The notes beneath the pieces were generated by a model. It saw only the letters and a program-made list of their open reading frames with translations, was not told the origin of the DNA and did no database searches. Positions 1 through 6,374 of a DNA stretch of 32,346 nucleotides are shown piece by piece (position 1 is the first letter of the stretch; each line of letters opens with the position of its first letter). Made by a program: the position numbers and the translations under genes. The DNA comes from a virus. The DNA is taken from positions 1-32,346 of the IMG/VR virus record IMGVR_UViG_3300017749_002634; one strand, given 5' to 3'.

Positions 1-30
1 GTGCATGAGATGATACACGCAAAACTTGTA

Positions 31-59
31 TAGACACATATCACTCTAGATGCTATAAT
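31..59 (+). promoter_or_regulatory. Early sigma70 promoter of the YhhQ-like gene
   Basis: The -35 box TAGACA (31-36) and -10 box TATAAT (54-59) are separated by 17 bases, and TGC directly before the -10 makes it an extended -10. The expected transcript starts near 66, leaving a leader of about 28 bases with a full AGGAGGT ribosome site at 83-89. Unlike four other early promoters in this window, it makes a normal leadered mRNA. Confidence 0.8.
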
Positions 60-93
60 GCACACAACATTAAACAAAACCTAGGAGGTATTA

Positions 94-696
94 ATGTTCA
101 AAGACGTAGACAAATCAATGCTGTTGAAATTAGTGGCACTGCACGTGATAGTGATCACAGTTTCAAATGCGTTAGTGGCAATCCCAGTAGAAATACTTGG
201 TGTTAAATTAACGTGGGCGGCATTCACTTTCCCATTGGTAGTAATCGCAACAGACTTGACTGTGAGACTATTGGGAAAAACAATAGCAAGACAAACCATC
301 GCGGCGGCTTATCCATTAGCAATAATCGGATCAATTGCAGTTGTCTTGGCAGAAGGAGCACCGGGATCGGTCGCAGTAAGAATTGGTTTCGCAAGTGCCA
401 CTGCTTATGCAATTGGTACTATGCTTGACGTGTATGTATTTCAATACATCAGAGAAGGGTTCAAGAACAATTGGTGGTTGGCACCAGCGGTATCAACTAT
501 CGCGGCTAACATCATTGACACCTACACTTTCTTTGCAGTTGCATTCAACAACAGTGCCAACGAATACATGGCGGCAAACTGGGTTGAGATTGCAGGATCG
601 CAAACAGTGTTAAAAATAGCAGTAGGACTTGTTGTGTTCTTACCAGCATACGGATTGTTGCTGAATAGATTGCAAAAGACTTACAAATTAAAATAG
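94..696 (+). CDS. yhhQ: Queuosine-precursor transporter, YhhQ/VUT family
   Basis: Predicted inner-membrane carrier for the 7-deazaguanine precursors preQ0/preQ1, which are salvaged for queuosine in tRNA or, in some phages, for deazapurines in DNA. The 200-aa protein is mostly hydrophobic helices and matches remembered family signatures: FPLVV..TDLTVR near residue 50, a G..LDVYVF segment near 112, WWLAP near 128, and a C-terminal FLPAYG.LLN. E. coli YhhQ is about 220 aa, so this is full length. The ATG sits 4 bases after AGGAGGT and behind an extended -10 promoter, so the start is firm and expression is probably early. No queuosine enzymes are visible here, so whether the product feeds tRNA or DNA is open. 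Confidence 0.9.
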   Translation: MFKDVDKSMLLKLVALHVIVITVSNALVAIPVEILGVKLTWAAFTFPLVVIATDLTVRLLGKTIARQTIAAAYPLAIIGSIAVVLAEGAPGSVAVRIGFASATAYAIGTMLDVYVFQYIREGFKNNWWLAPAVSTIAANIIDTYTFFAVAFNNSANEYMAANWVEIAGSQTVLKIAVGLVVFLPAYGLLLNRLQKTYKLK

Positions 697-697
697 T

Positions 698-781
698 ATG
701 AAAAATAAAGTTTATTACGGCGCAGGAATATTTGCAGTTATACTTGCAGTTGTGTCTGTGATAGCATTTACATTACTGTAA
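698..781 (+). CDS. 27-aa single-helix membrane peptide
   Basis: A short frame starting one base after the transporter stop and probably translated by coupling, since no clear ribosome site of its own is seen. The peptide has a short charged N-terminus (MKNKVYYGAG) followed by about 17 hydrophobic residues, so it should span the membrane once. I do not recognise it. Its position between the transporter and a strong hairpin supports it as the last gene of this small early unit. Confidence 0.5.
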   Translation: MKNKVYYGAGIFAVILAVVSVIAFTLL

Positions 782-786
782 ACATG

Positions 787-808
787 ATGGGGGAGTTCGC
801 TTCCCCAT
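787..808. terminator. UUCG-loop hairpin between convergent genes
   Basis: ATGGGGGAG (787-795), loop TTCG (796-799), CTTCCCCAT (800-808): a 9-bp stem with one G-T wobble and a cUUCGg-like loop. It lies between the plus-strand unit ending at 781 and the minus-strand gene whose stop codon begins at 810. No good T-run follows on either strand, so it may act as a bidirectional terminator or as a 3'-end stabiliser. Confidence 0.65.
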
Positions 809-981
809 TAACCCAGTTCAACACAACAACTAAACTTCTCCATTAAGAAATAGTGATATATCAAAAGTCCTATGATGATTCCTTCTAGCCAGGCTATGTA
901 GGCAGATATGATTGGATACTTGCGAATGAAGTTTATTTTAAATTTCCAGAGTGCTTTGAAAAATCTTTTTATTATGACCAT
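808..981 (-). CDS. Small membrane protein, 57 aa
   Basis: Starts at an ATG inside the last codons of the upstream gene, with a 10-base overlap, and ends inside the TTCG hairpin. A basic N-terminus (MVIIKRFFKALWKFK) is followed by a hydrophobic stretch at about residues 28-46, so one membrane span is likely. I do not recognise a family. Its opening resembles the 40-aa product at 11887-12009 (both begin MV.IKR), which also starts inside the end of an upstream gene. It is the last gene of the late unit that starts at 2801. Confidence 0.6.
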   Translation of the reverse strand: MVIIKRFFKALWKFKINFIRKYPIISAYIAWLEGIIIGLLIYHYFLMEKFSCCVELG

Positions 982-1445
982 GGTCTACTAGCAACCAAGG
1001 CACCACCGTTTGCAACCAATGTGGATGAATCGTTGTTACCAGCAGTGTAAAGTGTAGCCAACCTATCTTTATTTTTTGTGTTCAATGCTCTGTAGTAATT
1101 GGCATTGGTATCTGCCGCCGCTAAACCTTTTCTTTTAGATGTAGCAATCCTTAATTTTTCTTCTTGTCTTTGTCTTTTGAAACCGTTTGATCCTGAATAT
1201 CTAGGTATGCAGTAAACCAAATCACCTTCTACAAGTCCTGCGGCTGTCAATGTGTCACCACCGTGATCTGTTTGATTGATTGATTTGTCTTTGTCTGCAT
1301 GTATTTCTGCATACATGGCAGTAATAATCTCTTGACCTTCTACAGCCTGAGCCAATGCAGTTAAACCATTCATCGTGGTAGTACCCATTGTGACCGTTAG
1401 ATCAAATTTTACACCCGTTAAACCTTTACACTTGATTGTTGCCAT
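972..1445 (-). CDS. Unknown protein, probably virion-associated, 157 aa
   Basis: The N-terminal part is rich in Thr, Ala and Gly, with alternating hydrophobic residues that suggest beta structure. A basic linker follows (KRQRQEEKLR near residue 90), then an Ala/Asn/Thr-rich C-terminus. There are no signal peptide, membrane helices or catalytic motifs. It lies 9 bases downstream of the 448-aa gene behind a T4-type late promoter, and that timing is the only hint that it belongs to the particle. I do not recognise the family. Confidence 0.75.
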   Translation of the reverse strand: MATIKCKGLTGVKFDLTVTMGTTTMNGLTALAQAVEGQEIITAMYAEIHADKDKSINQTDHGGDTLTAAGLVEGDLVYCIPRYSGSNGFKRQRQEEKLRIATSKRKGLAAADTNANYYRALNTKNKDRLATLYTAGNNDSSTLVANGGALVASRPWS

Positions 1446-1454
1446 ATACTATAC

Positions 1455-2801
1455 TTATTCCAATGAGAAGGTCATTAAACCGTTAGGTTTTCTATTTGTT
1501 TGATAATTTCTGTCATCGAACAGGGTGGTTCCTGTGAACTGTGGTGGCCAAACTGACCTAAATCCTGTGACAGTGATTTTGTCCTCAACAAGTTTTGTGG
1601 TTGTGTACAATTGAATCAGTGGTGACGTATTCAACAGTTTTAGTCCTGCTTCTTGAATATTAATTTTTTTATCTGTGTTCAAAGAATCTTTCACCAATTT
1701 TGCTAATCCTGAAAGTGCATGGAAACCCAAAACACTCTGAGCATTACCTCGTTTGTATTGTGTTAATTGCATCAGCAACTGTCTTTGTTTGTTGGAAATA
1801 TTTTTACCTGCCAATGATGATCTCAATGCGTTGGCTGTATCCTCTTTGATGATGTTTCTCTGCAATCCTAAAACAATTGGTCCTTCAAGTGCAGAATAAC
1901 TGGACACCATTTCTATCATTTCAACAGCATTTTTATACTGTTCCAGCATTGCTTGATCGCCTGCTGTTTTCTTTTTACGCAGTGCTGTTATACCTGCCAT
2001 TAAATTCTTAACACTGGGTTTAGCACCTTTACCGCCTTTGCTGGATATACCAATCGCAACACCTTTTTGAGGACGCAGTAGACTGTCAATTAATCCTTCG
2101 TTTTTGTTTTGTGGGAAAATTATTTTGCACGTTTTCCATGCTTGATTTTCTAACAAGAACTTTCGAGCCTCTTCGGCTTGTGGCCCAACATCCATGCCGT
2201 GCCATATTGCAATAGGTCCGTATACTTCTCCTAAATCATCTTGAACAGCAGGTTGCATTTTTGGATCTAATGCAAAACTAGGCAAAGATTCAGGCATCAT
2301 CTCTATTCCTGTTTTTATTTCAGGTTCTTTGATTTGATTGATTATTTCGCTTGGGTTTCTGTATTCTACATTGGTCGCAATCAAATCAGCCGGCTTCAAT
2401 TTGTAACTGGCTTTCATGGAAGATGGCTTGTTAAGTTGATAGCCTATAGTTTGAAAGTCTGTGTTTTTCCACTGTTGTGTTCCTGTGTTTGTTCTAAAGT
2501 ACCTTCCATAATACACGTCTTGATTGCGTTCATTTTTAAATTGTGCAATACTAAAAGCCAATGCTCCTGTAGGCTGATTGAACCAATATATTTGATTAAT
2601 TTTGTTTTCACCTTGGAAATTAGACAGTGCAGTCTTCATTGCAGTGGCATCTTGAAATGCGGGCTCATTGAAAGGGAAATTAGTAATTTTTTGAAAGTCT
2701 AAGAACTTGTTAGAGTCCTTTGTGTGAAAGAACTTCTCGCCAGGAGTTCTATACAATATACCTCGTGAAACCTCATCAATTTTAAATTCTCTGTAACGCA
2801 T
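1455..2801 (-). CDS. Unknown late protein, probably structural, 448 aa
   Basis: First gene of a three-gene minus-strand late unit. The start ATG at 2801 lies only five bases beyond a GATAAATA late box, so the leader must be extremely short. The sequence is soluble with mixed alpha/beta character. The N-terminal 170 residues are aromatic-rich (YYGRYFR, WFNQPTG); the middle (about 250-360) is Lys/Ala-rich and probably helical; a hydrophobic, beta-like tail ends with FDDRNYQTNRKPNG. No enzyme motif is visible and I cannot name the family. Late expression suggests a virion or internal head protein, which is inference only. Confidence 0.75.
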   Translation of the reverse strand: MRYREFKIDEVSRGILYRTPGEKFFHTKDSNKFLDFQKITNFPFNEPAFQDATAMKTALSNFQGENKINQIYWFNQPTGALAFSIAQFKNERNQDVYYGRYFRTNTGTQQWKNTDFQTIGYQLNKPSSMKASYKLKPADLIATNVEYRNPSEIINQIKEPEIKTGIEMMPESLPSFALDPKMQPAVQDDLGEVYGPIAIWHGMDVGPQAEEARKFLLENQAWKTCKIIFPQNKNEGLIDSLLRPQKGVAIGISSKGGKGAKPSVKNLMAGITALRKKKTAGDQAMLEQYKNAVEMIEMVSSYSALEGPIVLGLQRNIIKEDTANALRSSLAGKNISNKQRQLLMQLTQYKRGNAQSVLGFHALSGLAKLVKDSLNTDKKINIQEAGLKLLNTSPLIQLYTTTKLVEDKITVTGFRSVWPPQFTGTTLFDDRNYQTNRKPNGLMTFSLE

Positions 2802-2806
2802 AGCAA

Positions 2807-2814
2807 TATTTATC
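2807..2814 (-). promoter_or_regulatory. T4-type late promoter box (minus)
   Basis: Reads GATAAATA on the minus strand, close to the T4 late consensus TATAAATA that is read with the phage late sigma factor gp55. It lies five bases before the ATG of the 448-aa gene. A divergent plus-strand box lies at 2820-2827. Confidence 0.55.
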
Positions 2815-2819
2815 GAATA

Positions 2820-2827
2820 GGTAAATA
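2820..2827 (+). promoter_or_regulatory. T4-type late promoter box (plus)
   Basis: GGTAAATA on the plus strand, ten bases before the ATG at 2838. The first bases deviate from TATAAATA. It is back-to-back with the minus-strand box at 2807-2814, forming a compact divergent late promoter region. Confidence 0.4.
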
Positions 2828-2837
2828 TGCATTTAGT

Positions 2838-3101
2838 ATGCGAATGGCTCGTAAAACTAAAAAAACAATCCGCTGGACCTTAGATGGTGGTGATGCCTTT
2901 CAGGTAGTAGAACTAGTCAAGTTCATGGAAGATGCTCTCAAAAAACCCAATCAACGTTATCAAATAAAGATTAAAATCAAAGAATGGGATAATCGTGCTT
3001 GTAGGAATTTTGAGAAACAAATCTTGAATGAATCTCACTGGGACAATTTGAATTTTAGATACAGTAAATTAAGTAAGAGTTTTCTGTTTACTAGAAACTA
3101 G
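2838..3101 (+). CDS. Small basic protein, unknown, 87 aa
   Basis: A Lys/Arg-rich protein (MRMARKTKKTIRWTL at the start) with a short acidic and hydrophobic helix in the middle. No family is recognised. A second ATG at 2844 would give the start MARKTKK and is equally possible; neither has a clear ribosome site. It diverges from the 448-aa late gene and probably uses the plus-strand late box at 2820. Its stop codon shares the palindrome CTAG (3098-3101) with the stop of the convergent gene on the minus strand. The high charge would suit nucleic-acid binding. Confidence 0.6.
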   Translation: MRMARKTKKTIRWTLDGGDAFQVVELVKFMEDALKKPNQRYQIKIKIKEWDNRACRNFEKQILNESHWDNLNFRYSKLSKSFLFTRN

Positions 3102-3403
3102 TTGAAAAAATTTTGACCACTGACGCCATCTAGTTCTTTTTCTGTCCATGTCTCTCCTTCGATCCTAAGTTTTTTATTTTTAGGTACCCAATCAGGACTT
3201 GGCTTATCATAATCTTCAGGTGTGATTTCGTTCCATAGTTTTTCAAACAATGCTCCTTCTTCCAACATGAATCCATCTTCAGTTTCTCCGAAGTAATTTT
3301 TAATATTTGTGCAACCTTTTAAGACTTTTTCTCTGTTGAATTCAATCATACGTTGATAGTCCCAGTACGGCTTTTGCTCATTGTAATCTTTTTTACTAAT
3401 CAT
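3098..3403 (-). CDS. Unknown acidic protein, 101 aa
   Basis: Last gene of the early operon that starts at 4277. I chose the ATG at 3403 (MISKKDYNEQ), four bases after the upstream stop. An ATG at 3421 inside the upstream gene would add six residues. The protein is rich in Trp, Tyr, Glu and Lys, with no membrane segment and no motif I recognise. Its stop overlaps that of the convergent plus-strand gene. Confidence 0.65.
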   Translation of the reverse strand: MISKKDYNEQKPYWDYQRMIEFNREKVLKGCTNIKNYFGETEDGFMLEEGALFEKLWNEITPEDYDKPSPDWVPKNKKLRIEGETWTEKELDGVSGQNFFN

Positions 3404-3407
3404 ATTG

Positions 3408-3722
3408 TTATTTAGACTCATCAGCAACTTCGTTGTCTGACTGTTTAACTATGTTGTTTGGTTTTGCAATGGGCAGTCCACCCTTATTAAACCATCTATG
3501 ATCCTCGGATTCATAAACGTGACTGAAAAAATTATTACCATCTAAACCTTTAATAGTAATTCTTCTTTTTAAAATTTTACCTTTGTAAGTTGTACCGTCT
3601 TTGTTTATTAATTTTAAGTTTCCGTATAGATTGCCGTAAATTCTGTCATTGTCCATGTTGCTCACAATGTATATTGGTTTGTCTTCTGTAACCTTGCCCG
3701 GTGTTGCGTCGTCTTTTGCCAT
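3408..3722 (-). CDS. Unknown small protein, 104 aa
   Basis: A charged soluble protein with beta-type alternation (residues 16-60: IYIVSNMDNDRIYGNLYGNL, then RRITIKGLDG) and a polar tail. No known domain is recognised. It follows the 2OG oxygenase-like gene by 15 bases with an AAGGA ribosome site, so it belongs to the same early transcript. It could be a small accessory protein of unknown role. Confidence 0.7.
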   Translation of the reverse strand: MAKDDATPGKVTEDKPIYIVSNMDNDRIYGNLYGNLKLINKDGTTYKGKILKRRITIKGLDGNNFFSHVYESEDHRWFNKGGLPIAKPNNIVKQSDNEVADESK

Positions 3723-3737
3723 TAAGTTAAATCCTTT

Positions 3738-4277
3738 CTAATACCATAAATCAGCCGCCACAACATATCTGTCTTCTTTACTTTTTAATATGCCGGGTCT
3801 GTGCCAATAGTTGCTTGGGTAAATCACCCATTGTCCAATTCTTGGAGGCTCCATATGTCTTGCTTTTTCTTCTGGTCCTTCCATTGCAAATTCTGTTCCA
3901 CACTCATCTAAAACTTCAGGCAAGTGTGCGTAATACACTCCACTAAATGATTCTACTTCTTTGTTGTGATGATGGTGATGCCATAGATTGTCTCTTGGTT
4001 CTTCAAATTTCAAACTTGTTTGATAACTCCAACTCTGTACATTTTTAATTTTTAATTCTTTGCCTGCGTACATAAAACAACTCATGATGAAACTCATTTT
4101 CAACTTCATCCATTGAGGACTGTTGAGTCCCATCACATTGATATTTGTTTGATACTTGGGCGAATTAGTGAAATATTTTCCGTCTTTAATCAGTTGTGCA
4201 ACATCTTTGCAGACAATTTCTCGGTCATCTGCCGTGATGTGTTGATTCCAGTCGTACCATTTTAAGTTTGGCTTCAT
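3738..4277 (-). CDS. Putative 2OG-Fe(II) oxygenase (PF13759-like)
   Basis: Likely a 2-oxoglutarate- and iron-dependent hydroxylase of the phage-common type with unknown substrate. Residues 99-105 (WHHHHHN) lead into SGVYYAHLP at 112-120, the usual metal-ligand region and core strand. The G.WVIYPS..WHR.G segment gives the distal His159, and Arg170 is the candidate 2OG carboxylate binder. The run of five histidines makes the first ligands ambiguous. At 179 aa it is the normal size for these single-domain proteins. It is first in an early operon with a strong sigma70 promoter at 4300-4328 and a GAGGAAC ribosome site. A second, diverged member of the family lies at 6901-7503. Confidence 0.75.
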   Translation of the reverse strand: MKPNLKWYDWNQHITADDREIVCKDVAQLIKDGKYFTNSPKYQTNINVMGLNSPQWMKLKMSFIMSCFMYAGKELKIKNVQSWSYQTSLKFEEPRDNLWHHHHHNKEVESFSGVYYAHLPEVLDECGTEFAMEGPEEKARHMEPPRIGQWVIYPSNYWHRPGILKSKEDRYVVAADLWY

Positions 4278-4299
4278 TGTTGTTCCTCAGTAATATTTC

Positions 4300-4328
4300 A
4301 GTATAGCATCAGTTCTCACTGTTGTCAA
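4300..4328 (-). promoter_or_regulatory. Early sigma70 promoter of the 2OG oxygenase operon
   Basis: On the minus strand: TTGACA (4328-4323), 17 bases, TGC-extended TATACT (4305-4300). The transcript should start near 4293, giving a leader of about 16 bases with a GAGGAAC ribosome site. It faces away from the plus-strand small-gene unit. Confidence 0.8.
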
Positions 4329-4350
4329 TGCCAGAATTATATACGTATAG

Positions 4351-4358
4351 AATAAATA
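4351..4358 (+). promoter_or_regulatory. T4-type late promoter box
   Basis: AATAAATA on the plus strand, a near match to TATAAATA. A start near 4364 would leave the AAGGAG ribosome site and the ATG at 4375 in the leader. A weak sigma70 alternative (TTGTCA near 4322 with TATAGA near 4346) overlaps the divergent early promoter. Confidence 0.45.
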
Positions 4359-4374
4359 AAAAAAAGGAGAGTTT

Positions 4375-4650
4375 ATGGCAAAAGAAAGAATATTCAAATT
4401 TACTGATAAAACTGCTGAAGCAGAAGATCAAGTAAAAGAGATCACGGCAATGAGTTTCAAAAAGGCAGTCAAAAGTTTCCAGGGTGGAACTAAAGCACAA
4501 CAAGTTGAAGTAGAATGGACAACCAAAAAAGGTGAAGAATTCTATGCAGTGCAAAAATTACCATTGGGTAGAAAAATTAGACAAGCGGCACTTATAGAAA
4601 AGAAAAGAGCGGCTTTAAGAGCGGCTAGAGAAAAGGCGATGAGTAGATAA
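4375..4650 (+). CDS. Conserved small basic phage protein, 91 aa
   Basis: A Lys/Ala-rich soluble protein. The N-terminal half has a beta-type stretch (QVEVEWTTKKGEEFYAVQKL near 48-67) and the C-terminus is a strongly basic helix with repeated AALRAAR. This resembles small conserved proteins of marine T4-like phages as I remember them, but I cannot give a function. AAGGAG lies 6 bases before the ATG. It is first in a run of small basic genes, each touching the next, that leads into hemC. A basic helical tail suits DNA or RNA binding. Confidence 0.75.
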   Translation: MAKERIFKFTDKTAEAEDQVKEITAMSFKKAVKSFQGGTKAQQVEVEWTTKKGEEFYAVQKLPLGRKIRQAALIEKKRAALRAAREKAMSR

Positions 4651-4823
4651 TGGCAATCAAACACAGAATAAAATTTAAAGAAACAACTGCTCAAAGAATA
4701 GCACAAATGCAAGACTCTGGCAAAGATTCAGGTATGTATGCGGCTATGTATGATTTCTTATCAAGTCCTAACTATCCGGAAAATAAAAAAAGTAAAAAAG
4801 TAAAAAAAGAAGCAGGAAAATAA
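4650..4823 (+). CDS. Small basic protein, 57 aa
   Basis: Starts at TAATG, overlapping the upstream stop by one base. The sequence begins MAIKHRIKFKETTAQRI and ends with a Lys-rich tail. Its centre, GMYAAMYDFLSSPNY, is mildly hydrophobic. No family is recognised. The tight coupling and shared basic composition place it with the neighbouring small genes. Confidence 0.65.
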   Translation: MAIKHRIKFKETTAQRIAQMQDSGKDSGMYAAMYDFLSSPNYPENKKSKKVKKEAGK

Positions 4824-4824
4824 T

Positions 4825-4971
4825 ATGGCAAAACTAGCGAAAAATTTTATAGCTCACGAACGCACTCCGAAGAAAACAAGTCAAGCCGGAAGAAGGAACA
4901 AATGTAAATTGAGCTCAATGAATAAATCAAAAAAACGCAGTCTTAAATTTAAAGTGGGACAAGGAAAATAA
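4825..4971 (+). CDS. Very basic 48-aa protein, conserved in T4-like marine phages
   Basis: Begins one base after the upstream stop. About a third of its residues are Lys or Arg, including HERTPKKTSQAGRRNK at 11-26. I recall short proteins with the same HERTPKKTS core in cyanophage T4-like genomes; they have no assigned function. The charge suggests nucleic-acid or internal-head association, which is inference. Confidence 0.65.
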   Translation: MAKLAKNFIAHERTPKKTSQAGRRNKCKLSSMNKSKKRSLKFKVGQGK

Positions 4972-4973
4972 TC

Positions 4974-5162
4974 ATGGCCGGTGTAAAAGCAAGAGGAATC
5001 ATTACTCATCATATGTCACGTCATCACAATGATAGAGAAATTAAACCTTGTAAATACATTGGCGAAGGAAAAGGCAAAGGCATAATGGTTGCTCAGTACA
5101 AAGACACTGGTGACCTTGTTGTTGATCAATCTGGCAATCCTATTCCTTGGAGCAGAGCATAG
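4974..5162 (+). CDS. Small protein, 62 aa, unknown
   Basis: Starts two bases after the upstream stop. It has a His/Arg-rich N-terminal half (HHMSRHHNDREIKPC) followed by a Gly/Lys segment and a short beta-like C-terminus (GDLVVDQSGNPIPW). The His/Cys content could bind a metal, but the spacing fits no known finger. It ends four bases before the hemC start, so the two are probably coupled. Confidence 0.65.
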   Translation: MAGVKARGIITHHMSRHHNDREIKPCKYIGEGKGKGIMVAQYKDTGDLVVDQSGNPIPWSRA

Positions 5163-5166
5163 ACTG

Positions 5167-6036
5167 ATGCAGATAGAGGTTGTCAAAGTAGGCAGTAGAC
5201 AATCCCCACTTGCTAGGATCCAGGCAGACAATGCCATATCAAGAATAGACTACCCCGCAGAAATAATCACAATGTTAGAGGTTGCAGACGAAGACCTCAG
5301 TCGTCCTGTGCATGAAATGGGAGGCAAAGGTATGTTCTGTACCAAATTGGAAAAAGCACTCATCAATCAACAGATACACTGTGCCATACACAGTGCAAAA
5401 GATTGTGCCACTATCGAAACACCAGGCACAGAATTGTTGGGAGTGGTTTACAGAGGCGATCCAAGAGATTGTGTGATAGGCGAACACAATCTACACGAAC
5501 TGCCATCTGGTTCAAGAATAGGAACTTCCGCTCCAAGAAGAATAGAAGCAATCAAGTTGATCAGACCAGACTGTCATGTGGTTGAAGTGAGAGGCAATGT
5601 GAACACAAGACTGAACAAACTGCGTGACAAACAAGTGGACGCATTGATACTGGGACAGAGTGTGATTGATCGTATGTCGTTGGATGTTCCACATCATACC
5701 ATTTCAGAAGAAGTTATACTGCCTGCCGCAGGCGCCGGCAAAGTTGTTGTGCAAGTGCGATCAGATGATACACAAAACAAAGCGATATGGTATCCTGCAA
5801 TTGATTGGTTGGCATCACAAGAGTTGTGGATTGAACGTGGTGTGTTGAGAGCAGTGGAAGGTGACTGTCACACAGCAGTTGGAGTCAGAGCCAGAGTGCA
5901 TGAAGATGTTCAAAAATTAGAATTGAGAGCAACCAGTATCATAGATGATGTGTTGGAATTTTTCAAACTGGAAGGCGACCTCACAGATGCTCCTGCCATG
6001 ATAGAAGAAATCAGCATCAAAATCGCACATAACTGA
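5167..6036 (+). CDS. hemC: Hydroxymethylbilane synthase (porphobilinogen deaminase)
   Basis: Joins four porphobilinogen molecules into hydroxymethylbilane, the linear precursor of heme and other tetrapyrroles, in the cytosol. Visible hallmarks are GSRQSPLA at 9-16, GGKGMF at 52-57, the catalytic Asp79 in HSAKD, the Arg pair 124-125 in GTSAPRR, RGNVNTRL at 142-149, and Cys234 in EGDCHTAVG, which carries the dipyrromethane cofactor. All key residues are kept and the length (289 aa against about 310) is near normal, so it should be active. I chose the ATG at 5167 because the family N-terminus begins there; the upstream ATG at 5089 lies inside the previous gene. It probably shares the transcript of the small basic genes and is a host-derived metabolic gene. 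Confidence 0.95.
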   Translation: MQIEVVKVGSRQSPLARIQADNAISRIDYPAEIITMLEVADEDLSRPVHEMGGKGMFCTKLEKALINQQIHCAIHSAKDCATIETPGTELLGVVYRGDPRDCVIGEHNLHELPSGSRIGTSAPRRIEAIKLIRPDCHVVEVRGNVNTRLNKLRDKQVDALILGQSVIDRMSLDVPHHTISEEVILPAAGAGKVVVQVRSDDTQNKAIWYPAIDWLASQELWIERGVLRAVEGDCHTAVGVRARVHEDVQKLELRATSIIDDVLEFFKLEGDLTDAPAMIEEISIKIAHN

Positions 6037-6071
6037 TATTACAAATTTGCACATCACGTATGTGTCAAACG

Positions 6072-6079
6072 CATAAATA
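6072..6079 (+). promoter_or_regulatory. T4-type late promoter box
   Basis: CATAAATA on the plus strand, 36 bases after the hemC stop. A start near 6086 would give a leader of about 70 bases to the gene at 6156. The leader can fold by pairing CGTTC (6085-6089) with GAACG (6121-6125). Confidence 0.6.
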
Positions 6080-6155
6080 CTTTTCGTTCAGGCACTGGCC
6101 CGGAAGTAGCATAAGCGAAGGAACGCACCTAAACTTTAACAGAGGGAGGGTGACA

Positions 6156-6353
6156 ATGATCGGACGATTCACCCATTTATTTAAAAAACGAGCAGAGAAG
6201 AGTGCTATGCGTAAGAAAGTAGAAGCAATGTTCTCCAGCAAGGAAGAAGTTAATATAAATGGAAACGGCACATCTGGATACACAGTCAAAGCAGGTGCCA
6301 ACAAAGGCAAAATTTTAGGACACGTATCCAAAAAATCTACCAACAATTGGTAG
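6156..6353 (+). CDS. Small conserved basic protein, 65 aa
   Basis: A strong GGAGGG ribosome site six bases upstream decides this start over an ATG at 6060 that lies before the late promoter. A basic N-terminal helix (MIGRFTHLFKKRAEKS) is followed by a Gly-rich segment, GYTVKAGANKGKILGHVSKK at 42-61. I recall the AGANKGKILGHV type of tail in other marine T4-like phages, without a function. It has its own late promoter, so it may be a small virion or host-takeover protein made late. Confidence 0.7.
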   Translation: MIGRFTHLFKKRAEKSAMRKKVEAMFSSKEEVNINGNGTSGYTVKAGANKGKILGHVSKKSTNNW

Positions 6354-6374
6354 AGTTTCCAAACAGCAATACAA

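Noticed and set aside
2334-2702. 122-codon plus-strand frame inside the 448-aa gene
   Set aside because: Shadow of the minus-strand gene, Cys-rich and without a start signal.
3958-3975. His run as a cloning tag artefact
   Set aside because: It lies mid-protein at the expected metal site with family sequence on both sides.
5089-5166. Upstream start for hemC giving a hydrophobic N-terminal extension
   Set aside because: It lies inside the preceding small gene, and the HemC family N-terminus begins at 5167.
6060-6155. Longer start for the 65-aa protein
   Set aside because: The ATG at 6060 precedes the late promoter box, while 6156 has a strong GGAGGG site.
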